From Spirosoma rhododendri (GTDB taxonomy: Bacteria > Bacteroidota > Bacteroidia > Cytophagales > Spirosomataceae), in contig NZ_CP051677.1 of the NCBI RefSeq assembly GCF_012849055.1, forward strand, positions 2,246,501 to 2,310,500: DNA of 64,000 nucleotides. The letters are read 5' to 3'. The notes beneath the pieces are model-generated. The model was not told where the DNA came from. It saw nothing but the letters and a program-made list of their open reading frames with translations, and did no database searches. Shown piece after piece: positions 10,001 to 20,811 of the stretch (the first letter of the stretch is position 1; each line of letters begins with the position of its first letter). The position numbers and the translations under genes were made by a program.

Positions 10001-10310
10001 TCAGTCGTACTACACGTCCATCGGGGGCGGGTTCAGCACGCTGGTGGAGCAGTTTATCAAGGACGGCAGCTGGACCCGCCTGCGCGAACTGTCGCTGGGC
10101 TACAGCTTCTCGTCGCCCGGTTTCCGGCAGAAGACCAAACTCCAGTCGATTGATTTCACCGTGACGGGCCGCAACCCGATTCTGTGGACGAAGATTGTGG
10201 GTATCGATCCGGAAACGGCCCTGAACGGCGCGAGCAACTCGCGGGGGCAGGATTATTTCAACAGCCCCAACACAAAGTCGCTGCTGTTTAGCCTGAAAAT
10301 CAACTACTAA
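7065..10310 (+). CDS. SusC/RagA-type TonB-linked outer membrane receptor
   Basis: The 1081-residue product has a signal peptide (LLLAMLVFALAVPVRGWAQG). Residues ~27-108 are a carboxypeptidase-regulatory-like beta domain (TIKGVITSGEDNSALPGVNV). The SusC signature IVSALGFKENADKLG comes at ~110, and the plug domain follows to ~250, including IQIRGQNTITG, QPLVIVDGIP, ILKGASAAALWGSRAANGVI and ITTKKG. The rest is a large beta-barrel ending in an aromatic C-terminus (LFSLKINY). These proteins import glycans, peptides or other large nutrients together with a SusD lipoprotein, using TonB energy. The susD-like gene follows 15 bp later. Two consecutive ATG codons (7065 and 7068) are possible starts. The substrate cannot be deduced; the neighbouring amidohydrolase hints at peptides or amides. 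Confidence 0.96.
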   Translation: MMNRLLLAMLVFALAVPVRGWAQGRTIKGVITSGEDNSALPGVNVVIKGTTTGASTNAEGAYTITVPTSQLRNGALVFSFIGMKTIEVPMGNQSTINVKLQRDETSLDEVIVSALGFKENADKLGATASKIDAKDIVRSGETGVINGMAGKAAGVLITRSAGDPGAGSYIQIRGQNTITGSTQPLVIVDGIPISNSTLGDAAAGVTQQSRLNDINPDDIASMQILKGASAAALWGSRAANGVIVITTKKGGNADKINISYSSTVSFDKANRLHPLQTAYGQGSGGVYSPTSAFSWGDKISARSGGDDVVNMTGQRFEAYNGQTIYPIITKNSRETYNDARLAEAFRTGTYIDNNLAISGGGEKGTFYLSIGDLRQKGIINGQSDYKRSTVRFNSERRFNNIIKATTNATYARVTSNRIQRSNSINGLYIGMLRSPADFDSRPYIGNYYASPTASAIPNRQRSYRNYLGASSNPVYNDPLWAINQLTNFSEVDRFILSSELLITPGSWFDITARAGIDANTDHRITNYPVNSAINSGLGSFEEAIYKESEMNADLIGRAFRDFGKNITSTLIVGFNINDRKYLNLGGTMNTFIIADAPPNFGNSLSANDQPYRTATHRRMARLYSTLNVGFYNQLFVNASLAGESGSTFGSQTQSTFYYPSADVAWQFTQLPLFRDNSILSFGKLRASYGVVGVQPDAYRNTTTYANASYSSWASTLSGAGYGNGAYVRSSRQGDPFLRPERKTEYELGADLRFLNNKLTAGFTYYRNEINDLLLDVATAGSTGYTSKYTNAGSMMNKGWELDLSYNLLQTKDFNWTVSGNLSRNVNTVTNLAGTDIITLGGFSSTASTVARVGYAMSSLYGGTYMRNDDGSLTLNANGFPQVASSFGVIGNPNPKYRGGFGTNLSYKKLSLNVLFETFQGGDFYTGTQGVLTYFGTHADVGNEVTLAQPLKNYAGQTIAAGTTVRGAIQDFGAGPVLLDQSYYTSIGGGFSTLVEQFIKDGSWTRLRELSLGYSFSSPGFRQKTKLQSIDFTVTGRNPILWTKIVGIDPETALNGASNSRGQDYFNSPNTKSLLFSLKINY

Positions 10311-10325
10311 CCCACCCAGCCACGT

Positions 10326-11771
10326 ATGAAACGCCTGTATACAACCGGAGTTAGCCTGCTGCTCAGCCTGTGGGTATCGTCCTGCTCCTCCATTGTCGAT
10401 AACCTGAACGTCGACCCGAATAACCCGACGAGTTCGACGGCCAGTCTGCTACTGACGGGTACCGAAATCGCGAACATGGCCACGCAGGAAGGCATGGCCA
10501 GCCGCCTGACAACCATCTGGGACGGCTACCTGACCGGGGCCGACCGGCAGTGGCTCGACTACTACAACTACAACGTGTCGGCCGGGATTTACGACACCGA
10601 CTGGAACCTGGTGTTTGCCGGTGTGAACGCCAACGCCCTGCTGACCATTGAACAGGCCAACGCGCTGGGCAACCGGAAGATGGCGGCCATCGCCAAGATT
10701 CTACGGGCCAATGCGCTGGCGACCGGCACCGAACTCTGGGGTGATATTCCGTTCGATCAGGCGGGCAACAATGCGCTGTACCCCAACCCGGCGTTCGAGC
10801 CGCAGGCCACGGTGTACACCAAACTGATTGCCCTGCTCGACGATGCCATCGCCGACCTGAATTCCGGGCTGGGCACCGTTTCGACGGAGGATATTCACTT
10901 CGGGGGTGATGCGACGAAGTGGAAGCAGGTCGCCTACACGCTCAAGGCCCGGCTACTGACCGATACAAAGCAGTACGACGCGGCTTACACGGCGGCAACG
11001 AGCGGAATCAGTGCCTACGCCAACTCGCTCTACGCGCCCCACGGCACGACGGCCAACGTCAATCAGAACCAGTTTTACACCTTTTTGACCATTCAGCGGA
11101 CGGGCGATATCTACGCGGTGGGGGCCTACAACGTGGGGCTGCTCAACCCCGCCGGTACGCGCTACCGGGGCAACAGCAAGACCGTTGAAACGGCCCGTTA
11201 CCGGTTCTATTACCTGGAAAATGGCGTCAACACACCGGGTAAGATTGAGCCAAACACATCGAGTTCGGCGACAGCGAGCGGCTTCTTTGCGCAGGCCGCC
11301 AGTTTCCCGCTCGTGACCTATCAGGAAAACATTCTGACGCTGGCGGAGATGGCTCTGCGGAGCGGCAAAGGCTTTGCTACGGCACTCGGCCATCTGAACA
11401 CCTACCGGGCGTTCCTCAATGGGGGCGGCTACATCAGTCCGACTTACCTCACGTCGGGCACCTACAAATACGACGCATACGTTGCCGCCGACTTTGCCGC
11501 TGGTGGTATCGAAAACGCCGACGGACTGACGGCCGACAACGCGCTGCTGCGCGAGATTTTGCAGGAACGCTACGTATCATTCTACGGACAGCACATCGGC
11601 TGGGACGACGAACGCCGGACGCGCAGCGAAGCCGTGGGCATCAAGCTGACACCCAATACCGGGTCGCAGTTGCCGTGGCGGTTCATCTATTCGCAGAACG
11701 AACTGAACTCAAACGCCAGCGCGCCGAAGCCATTCCCCGTCACGTTCGACACGCCGACGATTTATAAGTAA
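10326..11771 (+). CDS. SusD/RagB-type outer membrane lipoprotein
   Basis: The 481-residue product has a lipoprotein signal with Cys at residue 20 (LLLSLWVSSCSS). Next comes the NVDPNNPT stretch typical of SusD-like family 2 proteins, and a helical TPR-like region (ARLLTDTKQYDAAYTAA). The C-terminal segment has LREILQERYVSFYGQ and WDDERRTRS. It is the substrate-capturing lid of the SusC-SusD complex on the cell surface. It is co-transcribed with the receptor gene 15 bp upstream and is followed by a strong hairpin at 11783-11847. Confidence 0.95.
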   Translation: MKRLYTTGVSLLLSLWVSSCSSIVDNLNVDPNNPTSSTASLLLTGTEIANMATQEGMASRLTTIWDGYLTGADRQWLDYYNYNVSAGIYDTDWNLVFAGVNANALLTIEQANALGNRKMAAIAKILRANALATGTELWGDIPFDQAGNNALYPNPAFEPQATVYTKLIALLDDAIADLNSGLGTVSTEDIHFGGDATKWKQVAYTLKARLLTDTKQYDAAYTAATSGISAYANSLYAPHGTTANVNQNQFYTFLTIQRTGDIYAVGAYNVGLLNPAGTRYRGNSKTVETARYRFYYLENGVNTPGKIEPNTSSSATASGFFAQAASFPLVTYQENILTLAEMALRSGKGFATALGHLNTYRAFLNGGGYISPTYLTSGTYKYDAYVAADFAAGGIENADGLTADNALLREILQERYVSFYGQHIGWDDERRTRSEAVGIKLTPNTGSQLPWRFIYSQNELNSNASAPKPFPVTFDTPTIYK

Positions 11772-11782
11772 AGAAGGGTTTC

Positions 11783-11847
11783 TAAACACAGAGGCACAGA
11801 GAACGCTGAGACCAACAATCTCAGTGTTCTCTGTGCCTCTGTGTTTA
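11783..11847. terminator. Long hairpin between convergent genes, bearing the CACAGAGGCACAGAGAAC motif
   Basis: The 29-bp stem (11783-11811 pairing with 11819-11847, one G-T pair) has a 7-nt loop. It sits between the susD-like gene and the convergent gene at 11855, 7 bp from the latter's stop, so it can terminate both. It lacks a clear T run. The arm contains the motif CACAGAGGCACAGAGAAC, which I recall as a dispersed repeat in many bacterial genomes. Confidence 0.7.
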
Positions 11848-11854
11848 AACTTAT

Positions 11855-13225
11855 TTACCGCCCGCCCCGGCCTCCGCCGTGAAAACCACCGCCGAAGGAG
11901 CGCATACCGCCAAAGCTACTGCCCCCAAACGATCGGCCACCGAAGCCACCGCTGTAGGTACGTGCGCCACCAACGTTACCCATCGGAGCCGATACGCGGC
12001 CACCGATACTGCTCGGCGCACTGTATGTGCGGCCACCGGTACCGAGCCAGTTTGGTCGACCACCCATTATGCCGACAGTGGGCGTGAAAGCGCGGTGAGC
12101 AGCATACATAAACCCGGAGTTACTTGGCGACCAATACCGGTGATACCCGATGGTATTGGTGTAATACGTGTTGAACCGGTTGTACAGGTGCGGGTAGTAG
12201 CCGTAGCCCCGGTTGAAAAACCAGTTGGAAAAGCCGATGGACGGCAGACCAAACACAACCATGTTGCCACCCAGCCCGTAGTAAAAACCGGTGCCGTAGC
12301 CGAAGGCTGACGGATACCACAGCGGGGAGCCGTACCAGTAAGGATAGCCAAACCAGTACGAATACGGATTCTGATTATAAGCCGACGCACTGGTCCAGGC
12401 CGGGTTTGGGTTGATACCGTTGGTGCTGTACCCGTTGGCCCGTGCGTACTCCTGACCGGCCTGCTGCAACTCCTGCTGCGCCTGCGGGTCCTGATTCAGC
12501 TGACGCTGATAGTCGGCCAGTTCCTGCTGATTCTGCGCTTCCTGCTTATCGTGCAGCGTCGCCAGTTGCTGGGTTACACCGTCTGGGTCGGCCTGATACG
12601 ACTGACCCAGCTGCGTCGTCTGATCGAGCTGAGTGGTCAGCAGCGAGAGCACATCGGGCAAGTTCATTAACTGACGAAAAGCAGCCTGCGTCTGTGCATC
12701 GAGCGGAGCCAGCAACGCAGCAAACGACTGATCGGCCTGTTGGTTGAGGTTATCGGCCTGTACCAGATCGGCGTTGTGATGGCGGTACAGTTTCCAGGCC
12801 GTTTCCTGCAAATCGGCGGGCAGCGTTTTCGTGACCGTCTGTACCGTAGCTCTGTCCGAACCGGCGGGTAAGGCTGCCAGCGTGTGCAACACATCGGGGA
12901 AGCGGGCCATGTCGTAAAACCAGCCTTGTTTAGTCTGGCTAAACGGCTGAATCAACGCGGTAAATGCCTGTTGTGTCTGGGTTTGCTGCCGGGCCAGCCG
13001 GTCGAGTACCTGCGGCTGTTGCGCGGCCAGCAGAACAGCCTGACGAACATCGTCGCGGTACGAGGCTACGGATGAAAGAAGTGTTTTCTGGTTGACGTCA
13101 GCTACGACGGGAGCGGGCTGATTGCCGGGCATGGTTTGCGCCAGCGTCGACAGCGGTTGGGCGAACAGGAGTCCCAGACCCAGCAGCATGGCGTTGGTCG
13201 TCGGGAAATTGTTGAACGCGTTCAT
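11855..13225 (-). CDS. Secreted Gln-rich / Gly-rich protein of unknown function
   Basis: The 456-residue product has a signal peptide at about 1-30 (AMLLGLGLLFAQPLSTLAQ). Residues ~40-265 are helical and very rich in Gln, Leu and Asp with two related halves (FPDVLHTLAALPAG and LPDVLSLLTTQL). Residues ~270-370 are rich in Tyr, Asn and Trp (YSYWFGYPYWYGSPLWYPS). The tail is a Gly/Ser/Phe/Arg low-complexity stretch (GGRSFGGSSFGGMRSFGGG). The layout of helical N-part plus Gly-rich tail is loosely like DUF3300-type exported proteins, but I cannot assign it to that family. It faces the susD-like gene across a long hairpin. Confidence 0.8.
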   Translation of the reverse strand: MNAFNNFPTTNAMLLGLGLLFAQPLSTLAQTMPGNQPAPVVADVNQKTLLSSVASYRDDVRQAVLLAAQQPQVLDRLARQQTQTQQAFTALIQPFSQTKQGWFYDMARFPDVLHTLAALPAGSDRATVQTVTKTLPADLQETAWKLYRHHNADLVQADNLNQQADQSFAALLAPLDAQTQAAFRQLMNLPDVLSLLTTQLDQTTQLGQSYQADPDGVTQQLATLHDKQEAQNQQELADYQRQLNQDPQAQQELQQAGQEYARANGYSTNGINPNPAWTSASAYNQNPYSYWFGYPYWYGSPLWYPSAFGYGTGFYYGLGGNMVVFGLPSIGFSNWFFNRGYGYYPHLYNRFNTYYTNTIGYHRYWSPSNSGFMYAAHRAFTPTVGIMGGRPNWLGTGGRTYSAPSSIGGRVSAPMGNVGGARTYSGGFGGRSFGGSSFGGMRSFGGGFHGGGRGGR

Positions 13226-13485
13226 GGGTTCGTTACGCTAAAAATGAATGAATCAGTGGGTCGACTCAGGCTGCGGGGAAGGGCTGTTGGCAGCGGATCT
13301 GCGTAGGAAAAGGCGATCAGTTATAGAACAGTGCAGGGCTGAAAAAGAGTGTTTTCTACGGGTTAATCGTTGGTTAAAACGATAAGGTAACAAAACAGTA
13401 ATCTGTCGATGAGCCTGATCCGTAGTTAAATAAAGAATATTGCGCCGATCAATGCCATCCAGAAAATACGCTGATGATCCAACCA

Positions 13486-15084
13486 ATGAATGTGAAAAAA
13501 TGGGGCCTGATTGGCCTGTCGGCTGCGGCCCTGCTGGTGGGATGCCACTCGCTCAATGACCTGACGCCCGACGCCGGGCAACCCCTTACCACCGGTGCGG
13601 CCCGTGCTGCGGCTGTGTCGCTGTCGGAAGGGTTTGAAGTGGGTTCAAGCAGCCCCAAAACAGCCTACGACGTATCACCGACCGGTTCGGCCAGTGGCGA
13701 TAACGTCACCCTGAATTCGGGTTCGTGGAATCTGTACGACGCCCTGATTGGCAACCTCAGTGGCGATCTGAAAGCCGGGTCGTGGTCGGGCCGGATTCGT
13801 AACACGGGTAAGATTACGATGCTGTTCGACGTAACGTCGGGCATCAGTACCGTCAGCCTCAAACACGGCACCTATAGTGGCGATGCCGCCAGTCAGTGGG
13901 GCCTGTTCTACTCGACAAATAGCGGCAGTAGCTGGACACAGTCGGGCGCAAGCGTGACGACAGGTTCGTCGATTCAGACACAGACGTTCACACTGAACGT
14001 ATCGGGGTCGGTCCGGCTCGAAATTCGCAAACTGTCGGGCGGTTCGTCGCGCATCAACATCGACGACATCGTTATCAACGACAACAGCGGCACCAGCACC
14101 GGGGGCGGTGGTACGGTCGTGACGGGCAAGAAATTCCTGTTTGACGCCAGCCACTACGAAAACGCAGGCAGCGCCGACTGGCAAATCGACGCCGACGGCA
14201 CCGAGAGCGTGCCCAGCTATCAGGGCGGCACAACGGTAGAAACCAAAGCCCAGCGTACCCCCACGCCCTCGTACACCGGCATTACGGCCAGCACATCGGA
14301 AACCTATTGGAAGGGCGGCATCTCGGCCTGGGCGGTTGAGCTGGTGAAAAAAGGCGAACTGGTGGAGTCGCTGCCCGTTGGCGCGTCGATCACCTACGGC
14401 AACACTGCCAACCCGCAGGATTTGGCCAACTATGACGTGTACGTGGTGGTAGAGCCGAACCGGTTGTTTTCATCTGCCGAAAAAACGGCGATCATGAATT
14501 TTGTCAACAACGGCGGTGGGCTGATGATGGTGGCTGATCACACGGCGGCTACAACGGCCGGGGCCGATGCCAATGGCTACAACCCCTCCGATCGCGATGG
14601 CGACGGTTATGATTCGCCCCGCGTTTGGAACGACCTGATGAGCAACAACGGCATCAACAATAGCAAGCCGTTCGGTTTCGTAGTCGATTACGTCGATATC
14701 AGCGAAAAACCCACGACGAAGGTATACACCGGTAGCAACGCCAGCGCGCAGAAAGTACTGAACGGCGCGGCTGGTACGGCGTCTAAACTGGCGTTTTACA
14801 ACGGCACGACCGCAACGCTTTACGCATCGAACAACAGCAACGTGCAGGGCCTATTCTGGCGGAGTAGCAGCACACTCAACGGCTCGACCGGGGTGATGGC
14901 CCTACTCTCGACCTATGGTAGCGGCCGGGTCGTGTTTGTCGGTGATAGCTCGCCCGCCGACGACGGCACGGGCGATACTAACGACAACCTGTTCAACGGC
15001 TGGTCGGGCGATCAGCCGTCGGGCTACACCTCGCACCCCGCCCTGCATCTCAACGCATCGCTCTGGCTGGCGAAAGCGCAGTAA
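13486..15084 (+). CDS. Two-domain lipoprotein: beta-sandwich plus glutamine-amidotransferase-like/DUF4350-like domain
   Basis: Starting at the second ATG (13486) gives MNVKKWGLIGLSAAALLVGC, a classical lipobox signal; the ATG at 13474 adds four residues. Residues ~45-195 (SEGFEVGS..., WNLYDALIGNLSGDLKAGSW, INIDDIVINDN) form a beta-sandwich module that I have seen attached to secreted nucleases of Bacteroidota. After a Gly-rich linker, residues ~215-530 begin KKFLFDASHYENAG. They contain DVYVVVEPNRLFSSAEKTAI, NNGGGLMMVADHTAA and RVVFVGDSSPADDG, resembling a DUF4350/ThuA-type glutamine-amidotransferase-like fold. No catalytic activity can be claimed. It ends before a terminator and stands alone in its transcription unit. 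Confidence 0.8.
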   Translation: MNVKKWGLIGLSAAALLVGCHSLNDLTPDAGQPLTTGAARAAAVSLSEGFEVGSSSPKTAYDVSPTGSASGDNVTLNSGSWNLYDALIGNLSGDLKAGSWSGRIRNTGKITMLFDVTSGISTVSLKHGTYSGDAASQWGLFYSTNSGSSWTQSGASVTTGSSIQTQTFTLNVSGSVRLEIRKLSGGSSRINIDDIVINDNSGTSTGGGGTVVTGKKFLFDASHYENAGSADWQIDADGTESVPSYQGGTTVETKAQRTPTPSYTGITASTSETYWKGGISAWAVELVKKGELVESLPVGASITYGNTANPQDLANYDVYVVVEPNRLFSSAEKTAIMNFVNNGGGLMMVADHTAATTAGADANGYNPSDRDGDGYDSPRVWNDLMSNNGINNSKPFGFVVDYVDISEKPTTKVYTGSNASAQKVLNGAAGTASKLAFYNGTTATLYASNNSNVQGLFWRSSSTLNGSTGVMALLSTYGSGRVVFVGDSSPADDGTGDTNDNLFNGWSGDQPSGYTSHPALHLNASLWLAKAQ

Positions 15085-15137
15085 GTCGGGCTGCGTAAGC
15101 CGGGCTACGTGAGCCGGGCTGTTCCGGCGTAGTGTAC

Positions 15138-15184
15138 AAAGCGGTCTTTAGGCACAGTACGGGGCCTGAAGACCGCTTTTATTT
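15138..15184 (+). terminator. Rho-independent terminator after the two-domain lipoprotein gene
   Basis: A 16-bp stem (15138-15153 with 15164-15179, one G-T pair) is followed by TTTTATTT. It lies 53 bp after the stop codon at 15084. Confidence 0.8.
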
Positions 15185-15340
15185 GCTGTTGGTCAGTGTG
15201 TTAAGTGCTTTTTGATAAGCTGTGTCAGATTACCTGATGCGTGTCGTTCGCTAAGAATGTTACTGTGAGCAGGGTAACTTCATGCGCAAACATGTTGATA
15301 TGGGAATGTGTTTTATTCGTTCACTATCAATAGCACGTAT

Positions 15341-15808
15341 ATGATGACTAAACCAAAAATGCTGGCGACTGCCCTGATGCTCGTGGCGGCACCCCTGCTT
15401 ATGACGTCGTGCAGTATGACCGGTAGCAGCTCGACCCCCGATGATCCAAACGATACGTTTGGCGCAAGCCTGAGTGGGTCGAACGAAGTACCGCCGGTGA
15501 GCACCAGCGCTACCGGGAATTACACGGCCAACTACAATCGGGTAACCAAGGTACTCAGCTATACCGTGACGTATCAGGGGCTGACGCCTACGATGGGGCA
15601 TATTCACTCCGTAACAGCGACCAGTGCTGCGGGTAACAATGGTCCGGTTTCTATTGGCTTTGGCTCATTAACCAGCCCAATCGTCGGTCAGGCAACGCTT
15701 ACCCAGGATCAGCAGGATGCCATGTATGGGAAACGGACGTATGCCAATCTGCATACGACGGCAAATCCTAACGGCGAAATTCGCGGTAACATCGTGCAGA
15801 CCGACTAG
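15341..15808 (+). CDS. CHRD-domain lipoprotein
   Basis: The product is 155 residues from the ATG at 15341; an earlier in-frame ATG at 15308 would put a poor N-region before the signal. The signal peptide ends at a lipobox (AAPLLMTSC). Residues ~40-150 match the CHRD domain: FGASLSGSNEVPPVSTSATG at its start, TPTMGHIHS in the middle and YANLHTTANPNGEIRGNI at its end. CHRD domains occur in BMP antagonists such as chordin and in many bacterial exported proteins, where their role is unknown. It is monocistronic and faces the thioredoxin-family gene across a bidirectional terminator. Confidence 0.9.
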   Translation: MMTKPKMLATALMLVAAPLLMTSCSMTGSSSTPDDPNDTFGASLSGSNEVPPVSTSATGNYTANYNRVTKVLSYTVTYQGLTPTMGHIHSVTATSAAGNNGPVSIGFGSLTSPIVGQATLTQDQQDAMYGKRTYANLHTTANPNGEIRGNIVQTD

Positions 15809-15831
15809 GTCGTAGCAACGGGATTCATACC

Positions 15832-15874
15832 AACAGAAAAGGCCATCAGCACTGCGCTGATGGCCTTTTCTGTT
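15832..15874. terminator. Bidirectional terminator between CHRD gene and TlpA-like gene
   Basis: The 19-bp perfect stem has a 5-nt loop, with A and T runs on the flanks of the arms. It lies between two convergent genes, so it should work on both strands. Confidence 0.88.
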
Positions 15875-15888
15875 AGCTGTTCGACGAC

Positions 15889-17832
15889 TTATTCGCCCGT
15901 TTTAACGGCTGTGGCCGTCTGGGCAGGCATGTCGCGGAGGATGTCGACCATCTGACTAATCTCGTTGGCGGTTTTGTCAGAATCACCATTGTAGCCAATG
16001 CTCCTGAACCGGATTGTGCCGGTTTTATCGATGATAAACTTGGTTGGAATTCCCGACACTTTGTAGTTCGTAACGACGTCGTCGTTGTCGTCGAGTAGCA
16101 CTTGGAACGAGTACTTTTTCTTCGCGATAAAGTCAGCCGCGTTTTTCTTCTTGTCGGTTTCGCTTTGCCAGGTGTTCACGAACAGAAAAGCTACGTCGGG
16201 CGACTGCGCGAATTTGGTAACTGCCTTCTGCATGCCCGGAAACGAGGCTACGCAGGGGCCGCACCAGGTAGCCCAGAAATCAACGACGACGACTTTTCCT
16301 TTCAGCGATTCCAGACTTACGGCCTTTCCGTCGAGATCGGTCAGCGCGAAGGCGGGGGCGGGTTTGCTGATGAGCTTGTCCAACAGGTCAGCTTTTGCCT
16401 TGGTCGACGCCGTTTTTTTCAGACCAGTAATCTCCGTGTCGTAGCTGGCGGCCCCCTTCTGTTTGGTGTAGGCTGTTTTAAAGAATTCCTCCAGCTTGTC
16501 GTTGCTGTTTCCTTCTTTGATCGTTTTCTGTCCCAGCGCAATCAGGTCGGCATCGGCACCCGCCTTGGCCAACGCCTGCGCGTACCGCTCGTTTATTTCC
16601 GGTTCGCTGTAGTTGTTGGCGGTTACGGCCTCTTTCAGGTACGGTAAGGCTTCGGCGGTGTTGCCCTGTTTGAGCAGAATATAGCCGTAGGTATCGGCAA
16701 ACTGGGCGTACGTAGTCTTACGCTGTTCGTTGAGCTGAGCGTCGGTCTGACTTTTGGCATCACCATCGCTACGGGGCTTGCCAATCTGTGCTTTTGCCCA
16801 GTCAGTAGCCTGCTTCGACAGCCTTGCCGACATGACCAGATTCGTGTCTTTCCCGACATTGTCCCACGCGACCGAATTGTAAGCCTGCATGATCGAAGCG
16901 GTATGCAGGGGCGTGTCGGCTAGTTTCCCGGCTTTGTCCAGTTCACCAGCGCTGATGTAAGCTCGGGCCAGATTTCCCGTCAGCATGCCGTCGAAACTGG
17001 GCAACTGTTTTGAATCGGCGAAGCGCGTCCGGATGCTGTCGAGAATCCGTTTTTTGGTCGCTACATCGTTGGTGGCACCGAATCGGCGGTAGGCCATATA
17101 CAGCGCATCACCGGCATTCGGGTCCTTTTGCGCGCGTAGCTTGCTGTACTTTTCCGACGCTTCTTTCTTGCCAATTGTCTCGTACGTACCGGCCAGTACG
17201 CTAAGTTCTTCGGTTGTCAGGTTCGGTTGTTTTGCCAGTTCGTCGGCTTCCGCTTCCATCGCCAGTTTGTCGGCCGGCACCCGTCGGCTGAACGTCCAGA
17301 TGTAGGGGCGGATAAATTTGCGTTTCATGGCCGGGTTCGTTTTGAACTCGTCCTGAAAGAACGTTCTGGCGCGGTCTTTATCGGAATCTAATCTGGCCAG
17401 AAAAGATTGCCCGCCAAACCAGTCGCCCAGGGTGGCCCGGCTACCGGGAAGGATGGTACCACTTTTGTAGAGGTACGATGCATAGCCTTTTTCCTCGTTG
17501 GTGTCGGTGTGGTTGTCGCCATTGGTAAGGTTAAACGCCAGTGCCAGCGCGTTGGCTGGTACGGTAAACGACCCTTTCCAGCTTCCGCCGTCTTTGGTAA
17601 GCGGAACCGCAATAGCGGTCGCCCCGTCGTCTTCGCCACTGAGGGCAAAGGCGGTCGCGTTAACGGTCGGTTCCGTCGCCAGTTTCGTGCTTTTAGGGTC
17701 GTAGGTGATGCTGACCTGCTGGCCGGGTTCGGGCTGAGCCGGTGTTAGTTTCAGGGCGCGGGAATCGAGTTGGGCGACGGCGGGTGGCAGCACGAGCAGG
17801 ACCAGCGCCATCAGATAGATAAGGGTTCGCAT
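15889..17832 (-). CDS. TlpA-like thioredoxin-family protein with long N-terminal extension
   Basis: Starting at 17832 gives MRTLIYLMALVLLVLPPAVA, a good signal peptide, and a 647-residue protein; the ATG at 17895 adds 21 residues before the signal. Residues ~20-130 look like an Ig-like domain (PAQPEPGQQVSITYD). Residues ~140-470 are helical and TPR-like. The C-terminal ~140 residues are a thioredoxin fold: FALTDLDGKAVSLESLKGKV, then VVDFWATWCGPC with the redox CxxC, then VSGIPTKFIID with the cis-Pro. This arrangement is common in Bacteroidota periplasmic thiol-disulfide oxidoreductases. The partner is unknown. It is transcribed alone. Confidence 0.92.
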   Translation of the reverse strand: MRTLIYLMALVLLVLPPAVAQLDSRALKLTPAQPEPGQQVSITYDPKSTKLATEPTVNATAFALSGEDDGATAIAVPLTKDGGSWKGSFTVPANALALAFNLTNGDNHTDTNEEKGYASYLYKSGTILPGSRATLGDWFGGQSFLARLDSDKDRARTFFQDEFKTNPAMKRKFIRPYIWTFSRRVPADKLAMEAEADELAKQPNLTTEELSVLAGTYETIGKKEASEKYSKLRAQKDPNAGDALYMAYRRFGATNDVATKKRILDSIRTRFADSKQLPSFDGMLTGNLARAYISAGELDKAGKLADTPLHTASIMQAYNSVAWDNVGKDTNLVMSARLSKQATDWAKAQIGKPRSDGDAKSQTDAQLNEQRKTTYAQFADTYGYILLKQGNTAEALPYLKEAVTANNYSEPEINERYAQALAKAGADADLIALGQKTIKEGNSNDKLEEFFKTAYTKQKGAASYDTEITGLKKTASTKAKADLLDKLISKPAPAFALTDLDGKAVSLESLKGKVVVVDFWATWCGPCVASFPGMQKAVTKFAQSPDVAFLFVNTWQSETDKKKNAADFIAKKKYSFQVLLDDNDDVVTNYKVSGIPTKFIIDKTGTIRFRSIGYNGDSDKTANEISQMVDILRDMPAQTATAVKTGE

Positions 17833-20580
<2,748 letters not shown>

Positions 20581-20606
20581 TTTTTTTAATGTGGATAGAA
20601 GGATAT

Positions 20607-20640
20607 AAGGCCGGCCCGGTTGGGCTGGCCTTGTTTTTTT
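20607..20640 (+). terminator. Rho-independent terminator of katG
   Basis: The 11-bp stem (AAGGCCGGCCC / GGGCTGGCCTT, one G-T pair) has a GGTT loop followed by GTTTTTTT. Confidence 0.92.
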
Positions 20641-20811
20641 ATGGCTTGCCCGATGGTCGTTCCTGCATGTTCAGGTTTTCTTTGTCGCCCGTCACGATCA
20701 GGTCGAGCCGGGCCGATTTGTTCACTCCGCAAACGTTTCACCGGGTTCATCAACGCCGGTTTTGTCTTATTTTTAGGCAGTTTACGTTCACACCGAATTA
20801 ATCGCGCTTAC

